From positions 1 to 57,956 of the forward strand of contig NZ_JAFFQA010000033.1 of the NCBI RefSeq assembly GCF_016919065.1: a stretch of 57,956 bases of DNA, given 5' to 3'. Numbering within the stretch: position 1 is the first letter of the stretch; every line of letters starts with the position of its first letter. Below, one piece after another: positions 26,296 through 35,900 of the stretch. A program made the position numbers and the translations under genes. Below the pieces are notes generated by a model, which made no database searches, was not told the DNA's origin, and saw only the letters and a list, made by a program, of their open reading frames with translations. The DNA is from Desulfobulbus rhabdoformis (lineage in GTDB: Bacteria; Desulfobacterota; Desulfobulbia; Desulfobulbales; Desulfobulbaceae).

Positions 26296-27546
26296 TTAGG
26301 CGAGATCTTCCAGGCCAGGAGCAGGGAACTTGGCGCAGAGTGCTTTTACTGCGGCAGCGATTTCTTCCTGGAGTGCTGTATTGGCGGGGGCGGAGACAAT
26401 GGCATCGATCCAGAGGCCGAGCTGTACCATCTGTTCCTCTTTGAAACCACGGGAAGTAACCGCACAGGCTCCCAGGCGAATGCCTGATGGATCAAAGGGT
26501 TTGCGTTTGTCGTAGGGAACGGCGTTGTAATTTAAAACAATGCCAGCCGCATCAAGGGCCTTGGCTGCAATCTTGCCGGTAACCTCTTTGTTGGTCAGGT
26601 CAATGAGCATCAGGTGGTTGTCGGTACCGCCGGTGACCAGGTTGAAGCCCTTGTCAAGCAGAGTCGTGGCCAGTGCCTGAGCATTTTTCACAACCTGGGC
26701 CGCGTACTCCTTAAAGGCGTCGGTGGATGCCTCTTTCAGGGCTACGGCAATGGCTGCGGTGGTGTTATTATGTGGTCCGCCCTGAAGGCCAGGAAAAACA
26801 GCCTTGTCAATGGCTGCCGCATATTCGGCCTTGCACATCACCATGGCCCCTCGCGGTCCGCGCAATGACTTGTGGGTAGTGGTGGTAACCACATCGGCGT
26901 AGGGGAACGGTGAGGGGTGTGCGCCGCCTGCGACAAGTCCGGAGAAATGCGCCATGTCCACGAAAAGAATTGCCCCGCAGGCATCGGCGATTTCACGGAA
27001 CGTCGCAAAATCAAGCTGACGGGGATACGCAGAGTGGCCGGCAATGAGAATTTTCGGTTTACAGGCCAGAGCCTTTTCACGAATGGCCTCATAGTTCAGC
27101 AGCCCGGTTTCTTCGTCCAGTGAGTAGGATTCCGCGTTGAAGTATTTACCAGAGATGGAAACCTTGGCGCCATGTGTCAGGTGGCCGCCATGTGGCAGGG
27201 CCATGCCGAGGATGGTGTCGCCAGGGCTTAAAAAGGCGAGGTAAACAGCCAGGTTGGCAGGAGAACCGGAGTAGGGCTGAACATTGACGTGCTCGGCACC
27301 AAAGACGTCTTTTGCACGTTGTATGGCCAGGCTTTCCACCTGATCGATAAACTGCTGCCCTTCATAGTAGCGTTTACCGGGATAGCCTTCAGAGTATTTG
27401 TTGGTCAGGACTGAGCCGGTGGCCTCCATGACAGCCTTGGAAACATAGTTTTCCGATGCAATCAGGCGGATTTTATCTTTTTGCCGAAACTCTTCCTGCT
27501 GGATCAGGTTGAAAATATCCGGATCTTGCTGTTGTAAGGTGTGCAT
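26296..27546 (-). CDS. glyA: Serine hydroxymethyltransferase
   Basis: A 416-residue PLP enzyme that interconverts serine and glycine using tetrahydrofolate. The PLP lysine is Lys226 in TTTTHKSLRGPRG; SENYVSKAVMEATGSVLTNKYSEGYPGKRYYEG and LPHGGHLTHG are typical. The start is the ATG at 27546 because CGAAGGAG lies 6 nt upstream; the frame stays open to 27633 but without a ribosome site. It is convergent to nuoN and alone in its unit. Confidence 0.98.
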   Translation of the reverse strand: MHTLQQQDPDIFNLIQQEEFRQKDKIRLIASENYVSKAVMEATGSVLTNKYSEGYPGKRYYEGQQFIDQVESLAIQRAKDVFGAEHVNVQPYSGSPANLAVYLAFLSPGDTILGMALPHGGHLTHGAKVSISGKYFNAESYSLDEETGLLNYEAIREKALACKPKILIAGHSAYPRQLDFATFREIADACGAILFVDMAHFSGLVAGGAHPSPFPYADVVTTTTHKSLRGPRGAMVMCKAEYAAAIDKAVFPGLQGGPHNNTTAAIAVALKEASTDAFKEYAAQVVKNAQALATTLLDKGFNLVTGGTDNHLMLIDLTNKEVTGKIAAKALDAAGIVLNYNAVPYDKRKPFDPSGIRLGACAVTSRGFKEEQMVQLGLWIDAIVSAPANTALQEEIAAAVKALCAKFPAPGLEDLA

Positions 27547-28197
27547 AGTAACTCCTTCGATGTCAGAAAAGCCGATCCCGGTTAACACATCCGGAATGAC
27601 CATTTTCGGGGTGATGCTGGCATTCAATCTCAACCGTATTCCCCGTAGAGGCGGTTGTAAAGAGGCTTATGGTGGGAGATAAAAAATTAACATCTTAATC
27701 AACCTGTCTTTCCTTGAACAGCAGAAAATAAGGAATTTTGCCAGTGAATACCGTTTCTTTCTTGGAAAATTGGAGTGTCATTGTAAAAAAATGGGGCAAA
27801 TTGACTCCTCAAATTTTTTGAGACTAGGTGGGAAAGAGAATGATATTTTATTGATATAGCTCATCTCCCCTTGGAAAAACTCCAACAGTAAGGTATCCTT
27901 CCTGACCACTATTTGCTCTGCCACCATGACTGAGAGCCAATATCATTATAATCGTTGGCAGGCCAGTGAGTGAATAGTGACGAGAAGAGGGGGGCAATAC
28001 AAACCTTAGACTGAAAAGAGGTGTCTAAAAAGCAGTCAAAGAAAATAAAAAAATCACAGCACAGGCTTCTGCCTCTGTGTGCTGCAAGTGGGATAGACGC
28101 AGCAGTGAGATACTGTTGCCCGTAGGCCTCGACGCTCGTCAGGGGGAACGTCTTGGTTTGACCAATTCAAATGCTATCGAATTACCAGGTGTAAATA
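27547..28197. other. Large intergenic region with possible structured leader
   Basis: About 650 bases between divergent glyA and the cyclotransferase-like gene, with no convincing ORF. The left half is AT-rich. A perfect TATAAT (27947-27952) could start a rightward transcript of about 240 nt before the ATG at 28198. The right half has several stems: TTAGAC/GTCTAA (about 28004-28027), CAGCACA/TGTGCTG (about 28056-28083) and a closing GTCAAA/TTTGAC (about 28035-28040 and 28156-28161). It matches no riboswitch I could recall. Confidence 0.4.
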
Positions 28198-28638
28198 ATG
28201 GAAAAGAAAGCGTTATTTTGTTATGGGACATTGCAATCACCACTTGTGATGAAAGCCGTGACCGGGCAATCCTATGATGGACGGGAAGCAATATTGAGCA
28301 ACTGGGCCCGATTTCGAGTTCAGGGATCCGAGTATCCGGGGATAATTCGAAAGGAAGAGGCAAGTGTGACAGGCAAAGTCTACTGGGGGTTGGACGAGGC
28401 CACCATGTCACAGCTTGACGAATTCGAAGGGGACAAATACGAACGGGTTGTTGTTGAGGTGAGTCTAGCCGACGGGACCAAAACCGACGCCTGGGCCTAC
28501 GCGATAAAGGACGAGTGTAAAAAATTGCTTTCCGATGATCCTTGGGATTTTGACCGTTTCATGCAATACGGACTGGAGAAGTTTATCCATTGGTTTGTTG
28601 AAGATCGGCGCGATCTTTTCGATCGGGGCGATCTCTAA
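28198..28638 (+). CDS. Gamma-glutamylcyclotransferase-like (GGCT/AIG2 fold) protein
   Basis: A 146-residue GGCT-fold protein. It opens with the substrate-loop motif FCYGTLQSP (YGxL) and has a candidate catalytic Glu in LDEFEGDKYERVVVEV. The family turns gamma-glutamyl amines or dipeptides into 5-oxoproline; several bacterial members have other or unknown substrates, so only the fold is claimed. It is preceded by about 240 bases of possibly structured leader and followed by a strong hairpin without a T-tract. Confidence 0.85.
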   Translation: MEKKALFCYGTLQSPLVMKAVTGQSYDGREAILSNWARFRVQGSEYPGIIRKEEASVTGKVYWGLDEATMSQLDEFEGDKYERVVVEVSLADGTKTDAWAYAIKDECKKLLSDDPWDFDRFMQYGLEKFIHWFVEDRRDLFDRGDL

Positions 28639-28657
28639 AATTCTCCATTGCATCCGA

Positions 28658-28692
28658 TTTCCGGTCACTCTTGCGTCAAGGGTGACCGGAAA
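28658..28692. terminator. Hairpin between convergent cyclotransferase-like gene and yhbY
   Basis: TTTCCGGTCACTCTTG (28658-28673) pairs with CAAGGGTGACCGGAAA (28677-28692), 16 bp with one G-U pair and a CGT loop. It has no clear T-tract on either strand, but its position between convergent genes suggests a terminator. Confidence 0.6.
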
Positions 28693-28704
28693 CGTATATC
28701 CTCT

Positions 28705-29034
28705 CTACCATTCTACCCGTTTTGCTGCAGGCAGGTCCGGATTGGGTCTGTAGAGCAAAATCATCCTCCCTATTACCTGTACCAGTGCCGCCCGGCACAG
28801 TTCTGAAAGCTCTTCCCCAGCCACACTCCGTTCAACGGGGCAGTTCTGCCCCAGTTTTATTTTGACCAGTTCCCGCGCCTTCAGGGCCGCCTCAAGCGAT
28901 TGGTGCAACGGTTCGGATAGGCCTTCTTTGCCCACATAGACAACGGGCTCCAGGTGGTGGCCCAAGCTGCGCAATCGTTTTTTCTGGGAGCTGGTGAGTT
29001 CCGGTTTTGGTATCTTTTTTTTCGATGAAGTCAT
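28705..29034 (-). CDS. yhbY: RNA-binding protein YhbY (CRM domain)
   Basis: A 109-residue CRM/YhbY domain protein. LTSSQKKRLRSLGHHLEPVVYVGKEGLSEPLHQSLEAALKARELVKIKL carries the GxxG-type RNA-contact loop (GKEG) and the helix pattern of the family. YhbY associates with pre-50S ribosomes. It is followed 31 nt upstream on the same strand by the TraB-family gene and may share its transcript. Confidence 0.93.
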   Translation of the reverse strand: MTSSKKKIPKPELTSSQKKRLRSLGHHLEPVVYVGKEGLSEPLHQSLEAALKARELVKIKLGQNCPVERSVAGEELSELCRAALVQVIGRMILLYRPNPDLPAAKRVEW

Positions 29035-29065
29035 AACTATACGAAGTGGTTTATCTAGGGGTGAT

Positions 29066-30262
29066 TTACTGGGCCAGTGAACTCACGAGTTTGTACCCAC
29101 CAACCCAGGTGCCGACGGCAGAACCCAGGGTTGTTAACATAAATACCAGAAAAATGCGCAGCAGTTTATTCTGCCACCAACCTTTTACCGTGGTGATGGC
29201 ATTGCTGACCTGCTCAAATTCCTTGACGACCGGAGGCTTTGCCATAACCTGGACAAAGGCGCAGACATATCCCGCGCCAACAAGTGGAGTCAGGCTGGTC
29301 AAAGGTGAGCCGGCAAAACCAGCCAATACCGTAAGCGGATGGCCAAGGGCAACCGCAGCTCCCACCGCTGTGGGAACGGCATTGGCCAAAATCCAATAGA
29401 GAGCATTGGCACCGAATTCTTCCATGCCGTGGCGCAGTCCAATGCCAAAAAGGGTCAGAAGAATGAGGGCTGGTATACCCCAGCCGATAATTTTACCCAT
29501 CGAACTTGCAGGAGGGAGGTTGGCAATTTCTTCCATGCGGTGTTGATTGTCCTGACTGAGTACCTGTCGGATTCCTTCCATGTGTCCGGCCCCAACCACG
29601 GCCACCACTCGAGATCCTTTGGTTTCCTTAATCTTCTCTGCCATGTAGATATCACGCTCATCGATAAGCACGGCCTTGGTCTGGGGGAGGGCATCGGCCA
29701 TTTCCTTGATCAGTTCGCTGAGCACATCTTTGCTGCGCATTTCCTGCAGTTTTTCTTCCGTGAGCTCTGTACGGTCAAACAAAGAGGCAATGAGCGTGGC
29801 TAAAAGATATCCTTTTTTCCAGAGAGAGGTTGCCCGCCAGGCTCGGCGCAGGGTGATGCGGACGTCACGGTCACATAGGGCAATGGGGATCCCCCTGTGC
29901 TCTGCGCATTGTGCCGCTGTCAGCAGCTCTGTGCCTGGCATGATGCCCAGTTGTCCGCCCAGTTTTTTCTGATAGGTCGAGAGGATAAGATTGACCAACA
30001 GGGTGGTGAGTTGTTTGCTTTTGATGACCTGTTTGAGATCAAGGTTTTCCCAGGCTTGGGGCTTGGAGAGCGCGGTGAAACGTTTTTCATCGAGCTCGAT
30101 ACAGACCACATCGGGCTGTTCCTGCTCGATGACCTGTTTCACCAGGTCTGTGGATTGCTGTGAAATATGAGCTGTACCAACCAGAAGAATAGTCTTGTCC
30201 TCTTGCTGAAGGACTGCAACATCTTCTGGGTAATGCTGTTGGGGGAAGAGTATTTGTGACAT
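29066..30262 (-). CDS. TraB/PrgY-family membrane protein
   Basis: A 398-residue TraB-family protein. LLVGTAHISQQSTDLV near the N-terminus and VVAVVGAGHMEGI later are the family's GTAH/GAGH-type signatures, also seen in the TIKI/EreA-like superfamily of putative metalloproteases. The C-terminal third has several membrane helices (about residues 255-280, 290-355 and 372-395). Its role in this host is unknown. The ATG at 30262 is taken as start; an in-frame TTG at 30349 would add 29 residues but has no ribosome site. It is co-directional with yhbY downstream. Confidence 0.85.
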   Translation of the reverse strand: MSQILFPQQHYPEDVAVLQQEDKTILLVGTAHISQQSTDLVKQVIEQEQPDVVCIELDEKRFTALSKPQAWENLDLKQVIKSKQLTTLLVNLILSTYQKKLGGQLGIMPGTELLTAAQCAEHRGIPIALCDRDVRITLRRAWRATSLWKKGYLLATLIASLFDRTELTEEKLQEMRSKDVLSELIKEMADALPQTKAVLIDERDIYMAEKIKETKGSRVVAVVGAGHMEGIRQVLSQDNQHRMEEIANLPPASSMGKIIGWGIPALILLTLFGIGLRHGMEEFGANALYWILANAVPTAVGAAVALGHPLTVLAGFAGSPLTSLTPLVGAGYVCAFVQVMAKPPVVKEFEQVSNAITTVKGWWQNKLLRIFLVFMLTTLGSAVGTWVGGYKLVSSLAQ

Positions 30263-30649
30263 ATCGGATTGTTTGTATCGCAAAGTAGTGGCGAGCGAGG
30301 CACCAGAGTGTGGGGCACGTTTAGGCTGTTCGTAAATCAGCAGTTGCAAGAGGATATCATAGCTCAGCCAGCCTTTTTCTCCACCAATACCTGTGAGACG
30401 GGCTAAAATTTTTTTCCGAACCGATCAGGGGGACGCACCAAAAACAGGCATTTTCGAGTCAGTAAGCTATTGCTGGGGGGCTTCGAAACTAGGTGTTGGC
30501 CTGCACAGCTATACTCGGAGGTCCATGGGCTGATAACATCGCAGATTCGATGCACCGTGACCGCAAATATATTTTTTTAAGAGCGGAACCACAACAAAAG
30601 AGGAAAGGCCCCCTGTCTGCAAATGGAGACGGACAGGGGGAAGGGGAAA
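30263..30649. other. Intergenic region between two minus-strand genes
   Basis: About 390 bases. It holds a terminator for the lytic transglycosylase gene (30609-30640) and presumably the promoter of the TraB gene, though no strong box was found. Nothing else was recognised. Confidence 0.5.
30609..30640 (-). terminator. Terminator of the lytic transglycosylase gene
   Basis: CCCCCTGTC (30609-30617) and GACAGGGGG (30632-30640) form a 9-bp stem. Read on the minus strand a T-rich run follows a few bases after it. Confidence 0.7.
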
Positions 30650-32377
30650 TCAGCCTTTTTTTATCAGGAGTTTGTTGCCGGTGCGCAACAGGTTGTCGCT
30701 AAGTTTGTTGAGTCTGCGAAGATCTTTGGTGGATGTCTTGAAGCGGCGAGCAATGGTGCTCAGGGTATCACCGCGTTGAATAACATACCAGGTGGCTTTG
30801 GCTGGTGCTTTGGCAACCGTTACCCCGGATGTCGCCTGGAGGTTTCCGCTGCGTGTTCTGCTGGCTCCTTTTGTTTGCACCGGTGCCATGGCCAGAGCAG
30901 CTCTGGGCGTTTTGATGGTTTTGGAGGATCTGCTGCTGGGAGCTTTTGCCAGCGTTGCTTTGGGGAGATGGCGGGGCACATAAATGGCCAATTTCTGGCC
31001 GAGTCGCAGTTTGTTGGGATTTGTCAACGCATTCCAGCGCATAAGATCTTTAACAGATACCTTGTAGCGTTGGGCTACGCTTCCCAGAGTCTCGTTCGCC
31101 TGCACTCGATGGTGCAGTGATTGCTGCACTGTGCGCCCGGATTGGGTGCTACGCTGTGGCCTGTCTTGAGATGCCAGGACGTAGCGGGTGGTGTAGGTGG
31201 GGACACGCAGTCGCTGGCCAACACGAAGAAAAGAAGAACGCATCTTGTTGGCTTTACGAAGCGATCGCATGCTCACTTTGTAACGTTGGCAGATTCCTGA
31301 GAGCGTTTCGCCCCGGCGAACAGTGTGGGTCGCGTAGACCGTCCGTTTTACCGGCTTGAGATTGTTGATATTGGCGGCGACCAGATTTTTGGTTCCCGGT
31401 GGAATGCGCAGGCTGTACCTTCCTCTGGGAGGTGTGTGATCACGCCTGAGTTCTGTGTTGAGCTCTCGCAGTGTCTTCACTGAGGTGTTGGCTATCACCG
31501 CCACCGCAGATAGGGAAGCGCCACCAGGAACGGAAATTTCCTCAAAAGGTTTCGGTTCATTGTATTTGATATCAGTGAAACCGAATCGTTCTGGATCACG
31601 ACCTATGATAATTGCTGCTATCAGTTTGGGTACATAACGTTTGGTTTCCTGATACAAACGCTCCGTATCGGAGATGGTCCAGAAATCCTTGGTGTCGTAG
31701 GCCTCGATGGCATCGGCAATGCGTTTTTCTCCGGTATTATAGGCGGCAACCGCCAGGTACCAGTTGTCAAACTGGTTGTGGAGCTTGGAAAGATAGCCAA
31801 TTGCAGCCCTAGTAGCCTTAACTGGCTCGCGTCGTTCGTCAACCCATGAGTTGATTTTTAAGCCGTAGGTGCGTCCGGTGGGCGCGATAAACTGCCAGAG
31901 GCCGCAGGCGTGCGCCGGTGAATAGGCACGGGGATTGTATCCCGATTCAATCATGGCCAGAAAAACCAGATCTTTGGGCAGACCTGCTTTGACCAACTCG
32001 GGCTCTATATAGGGCCGGTAGGCCATCGATCGTGCCAGCCAGCGTGCATAGGAGCGCCGTTGTTTGCCCTGAAACAGGTCAAGGTAATACTGAACCTGTT
32101 CATTGAGGACAATGGGGAAATCGTACTTGGAGGCATCAATACCGGCCTGCTCCAAGCTTGTACGTTGCTCCGCACTCAACCCTTTCAGAGCTGCGAGTTC
32201 CTCGGTTGCGCTTTCTTCCGGTTCAGAGACAGAGATATCCTCATCCACCGCACAGGCGACTTCCTGCTGAAGCGCGTGTGCAGCAAGGGAGTGTTTGTTG
32301 GGGGAAGAACAGGAACTCAAGGAAAAGCAAAGCAGGGCAATACAACAGGGGGGGAGCAGAACAGGCAATACTTTCAT
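30650..32377 (-). CDS. Lytic transglycosylase lipoprotein with LysM repeats (MltD type)
   Basis: A 575-residue lipoprotein. Its signal peptide ends in the lipobox LSSC (near residue 23). The SLT domain (about residues 118-260) has FLAMIESGYNPRAYSPAHACGLWQF with the catalytic Glu and YLAVAAYNTGEKR. At least three LysM repeats follow (THTVRRGETLSGICQRYKVS, VQANETLGSVAQRYKVS, VIQRGDTLSTIARRFKTS); a more degenerate fourth (PGGASLSAVAVIANTSVKTL) precedes them. It cleaves peptidoglycan at the outer membrane with 1,6-anhydro product formation (family knowledge). A terminator at 30609-30640 ends it. Confidence 0.93.
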   Translation of the reverse strand: MKVLPVLLPPCCIALLCFSLSSCSSPNKHSLAAHALQQEVACAVDEDISVSEPEESATEELAALKGLSAEQRTSLEQAGIDASKYDFPIVLNEQVQYYLDLFQGKQRRSYARWLARSMAYRPYIEPELVKAGLPKDLVFLAMIESGYNPRAYSPAHACGLWQFIAPTGRTYGLKINSWVDERREPVKATRAAIGYLSKLHNQFDNWYLAVAAYNTGEKRIADAIEAYDTKDFWTISDTERLYQETKRYVPKLIAAIIIGRDPERFGFTDIKYNEPKPFEEISVPGGASLSAVAVIANTSVKTLRELNTELRRDHTPPRGRYSLRIPPGTKNLVAANINNLKPVKRTVYATHTVRRGETLSGICQRYKVSMRSLRKANKMRSSFLRVGQRLRVPTYTTRYVLASQDRPQRSTQSGRTVQQSLHHRVQANETLGSVAQRYKVSVKDLMRWNALTNPNKLRLGQKLAIYVPRHLPKATLAKAPSSRSSKTIKTPRAALAMAPVQTKGASRTRSGNLQATSGVTVAKAPAKATWYVIQRGDTLSTIARRFKTSTKDLRRLNKLSDNLLRTGNKLLIKKG

Positions 32378-32995
32378 AACTCACATCCGGTCTATGCAGC
32401 AGGGCTGCAATGAAGGGAAATTGGTATTCTGCGATCAACAACATGATGAACACAAATTTTTATTGGAATATTTCCTTTAACATTAATTTTTACAGGAAAA
32501 CAAGAAAAAGTCTTTGATACCAAAGTATTCGGTAGGTGATACCATAGATAACTCACTGAATAAGAAATTTTTTCCGAAAATTCGGACTGGTGAGATGCGG
32601 CTGTCTGTGGTCGTGGTGAGATTTTCCTGTTTACGGCTGAAATAGTTATAAATTATTGTTATTCAAAAAATTAAATTTTGGTCAAAAAGCAGGTGATACC
32701 TTGAACTCAGGAAGGAAAGAGTCTCGTCTGTTCCGCCTAAACAACGATGGGGAGAGGTAACTGTAGGTAATCGCCGACAAAAAAATAATTTTTTATCAAT
32801 GACGGAAAAACAGGTTTTTCTTTCTGTTGAATCATGAGTCTGGTATCTTGGCTCTCTTGGTTTCAGCTCTTTCCAGAGGTGTCACAAAGTCTGTTTGTGT
32901 CAGTCGCGACGCTTGAGGGAATCTTGAATATTGAAAACATCTAACCCGGAGCGAAAGCCAGAGGCAACCGCTCTTCAAACTATTTCACTGTTACT
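32378..32995. other. Intergenic region between divergent wall-enzyme genes
   Basis: About 620 AT-rich bases between the lytic transglycosylase (-) and the large PBP (+). AGGTGATACC occurs twice (32534-32543 and 32691-32700), a weak direct repeat. No gene, RNA or convincing promoter was recognised. Confidence 0.4.
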
Positions 32996-35900
32996 ATGCT
33001 CAAATTTTTTAAATATTGTTTCTTTACGCTCTTCTTTTGCGGTCTGCTGGCCGGGATTTTGGGAGGGGCAGGGCTGTATTATCTCGTTGTGCTGCAACCC
33101 TGTCCGGAGATGGAGGAATCGGCCATCGCTGCCATCCTCAGTCGGGAGAGTCCGGTCTACTACCGGGACGGTGAGAGTAAAATAGGGGTCTTGTTTGAAG
33201 GCATTCATCGCCAATACCTGAGTTATAACGATATTCCCCAGGATTTTATCAACGCCCTGATTGCCTCAGAAGATGACGAATATTTTGAACATTTTGGTGT
33301 CGATGTTCCAGGTATTCTGCGGGCGATGCTCGTCAACCTGCGTGCCGGTCGGGTTGTGCAGGGAGGAAGTACCATCACCCAGCAAACAGCAAAAAATCTT
33401 TTTAAGCGCGAGTCCCGTTCCATTAAGGCAAAGCTCAAAGAACTCCTCTATGCACTGCGGCTAGAGCACCGCTACAGCAAGGAAAAGATCCTTGAATTTT
33501 ACTGTAATCAGTTTTTTGTCAGCGGAAACGGGCACGGGCTTGGTGTTGCAGCTCGTTACTATTTCAACAAAAAGCCCCAGGATCTTAGCCTGCTTGAATG
33601 TGCATTTATCGCCGGAAGTCTCAAGCGTCCCAATTATTATAACCCCTTTCTGCGCAAGAATCGGGAAAATGCGCAGGAGGTTCGCCTGCGCGATGAAGAG
33701 CGCATCAACTACGTCTTGGGAAAGATGCGCAAGGCGGGCTCTATTTCAGAAGAGTCCTACAGCCAAGTTGATCTCGCAGAGCTGCGTTTCAATAAAGGGC
33801 GAATGTCCTATGCGCGTAACACCGTGATGGATCTGGTCAGCGAGGGATTGGAAACGCCTTTTATCGTGGATGCGCTGGAGGAAAACGGTATCTCCAACAT
33901 TTCCACCTCTGGAGCTCACATCATCACCTCTCTGGATAAACAGTTGCAGGCGACGACCCTGCAGGCACTACGCAGCCAACTCTCTCTTCTGGATATGAAA
34001 CTGCGTGGGTATGATCGTGACACCGTGCAAAAGGAGTATGAAGCCCTGCGCTACGCAGGAGATGACAGCCTGCAAGAAGGTAAATTTGTTTTTGGGACTA
34101 TAGCATCGATTATCCGTGATCCCAAACAGGGAGAGCAGGTGGAAGTGGCGCTCAAAAAAGGGCGCGTCAGCGGAAAAATTTCCCCTGAGGGGATGGAGCG
34201 TCTTGTCAGTGGCTATGCCAGTTATACACGTGGCGCTCGTAGGGCCAAAGCAACTGACAGGAAAAAACTTCTTGGTCAACTTCAGGTTGGCGATCGTATT
34301 TATGTCTCCATAACCAAGGTTAATGAGGATAAGACTCTGACGCTTGACCTGGAGAAATATCCTAAAGTCCAGGGGGCGGCCTATGTGTTGCAGGAAGGGG
34401 CAATGCGCGCCATGGGGGGGGGCGTGTCCAACACAGATTACAACCGGGCCACTACGGCTAAACGTGTTATGGGGTCCACCTTTAAGCCCTTTATTTATAC
34501 CGCCGCCCTCCAGCTTGGGTGGAGCTCGGTTGACCTGATCGACAATGCTCCCCAGGCCTTTAGCTTCATGCGCGAAGAGTACAACCCCAAACCCGCTCAT
34601 AGGAGCCCCTTTGAAGAGGTCAGTATCAGCTGGGCCGGTGTTACTTCGGAAAATGTGGCCTCGGTCTGGCTTCTGTATCACTTGACCGATCACTTGAACC
34701 AGGCAGAGTTGAAGGAGCTGGCAGCGCATGTGGACATGGCGCCACGCAGGCAGAGTGGAGAGTTGGAATCCTACAGTCACTACCAGCAGCGGATGCGTGA
34801 TGATTACGGTGTTCTGGTCACCGATAAGGCACTGGATCAGGCGGCTTATCGGGCAGCGATCATCGCCTTGAAACCGGACCTGCTTTTTGATGGGCGTATT
34901 GAGGAGTGTAATCGGGCTGAAAAGCTGAGCTTGGAAGATTTTAACGTTCTTCGGGCGATGGTTTCCCGCTTGAAATTATTTCGCCAGTCACCGCTGCAGG
35001 GGCCGCTTTTGATCGATGCCGACAGTGCCTTTGAAAACCCAGAGGCGGCTGTACTCAGTGATAATGGGCGGCTTGTCCGCGATGAAGCGGGGCAGTTCAT
35101 CTACACCCTGAGAAAAGAGTTGCCGCCGGAGTGGAGCGTGGTGGATGCCACCACACTCTCAGAATATCTTATCTCCCTGGCCCCGGGACGCTATGATGAT
35201 TTCTGGCGCGGGCAAGTCTTGCTTGATGGGGAAATTTCCCTGCTCACGCTTGAAGAGATTGAACAACAGATGGGACGGGAACGGGCCAAAGTCGCCGGGG
35301 AGTTGCCCTATTCCTTTGAAGTCTTAAGCAAGATCCAGGAATTTCGAGTGCTGCTCGGTTTGCAGTATATGGTGCAGTTTGCCAAGGCCTGCGGCATAGA
35401 GAGTAATTTTATGCCTGTGCTTTCCATGGCTCTGGGGTCCAATGTGGTTTCACTTTCCGAGGTGAGCCGCCTTTATGAATCTCTTGTTACCGGCAACCGC
35501 TATGATGCTGCTGATGCGGGCACCATGGCCATAGCCGAGCTTGACGGGCATGTGGATCCAGATGCCGCCTCAATAATCGAGCGCATAGAAGCACCCGATG
35601 GACGAGTGGTCTATGAGCGTACTCCTTACCCGACCCGAGTTGTGGACCCGAAAAGTTCTGCGGCTACAAGTAATATTTTAGAGAATGTCATTAACTATGG
35701 AACCGGCCGTTATGCCCTGACGCATGTCAAGCTGACCAGTACAGATGAGGATCGTCAGAAAATGCTTGGGAAGGTACGGCAGCATTATCCCCTTTTGGGA
35801 AAAACCGGGACCGCCAACGATTACCGCAATGCTGCTTTTTTGGGCTATGTACCGATACTGTCCTCTGATCAATCCGGCTTAAATCTGCACTCTGGATATG

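Noticed and set aside
27547..27700. A glycine or folate riboswitch before glyA
   Set aside because: No conserved riboswitch core was found; the ribosome site and plain leader explain translation.
28077..28277. A 66-codon frame overlapping the start of the cyclotransferase-like gene
   Set aside because: It is in another frame from a gene with clear family motifs, and its upstream part covers the possible RNA stems.
32534..32700. AGGTGATACC direct repeat (32534-32543 and 32691-32700)
   Set aside because: Only two copies 157 nt apart in AT-rich DNA; too weak to call a binding site or repeat element.
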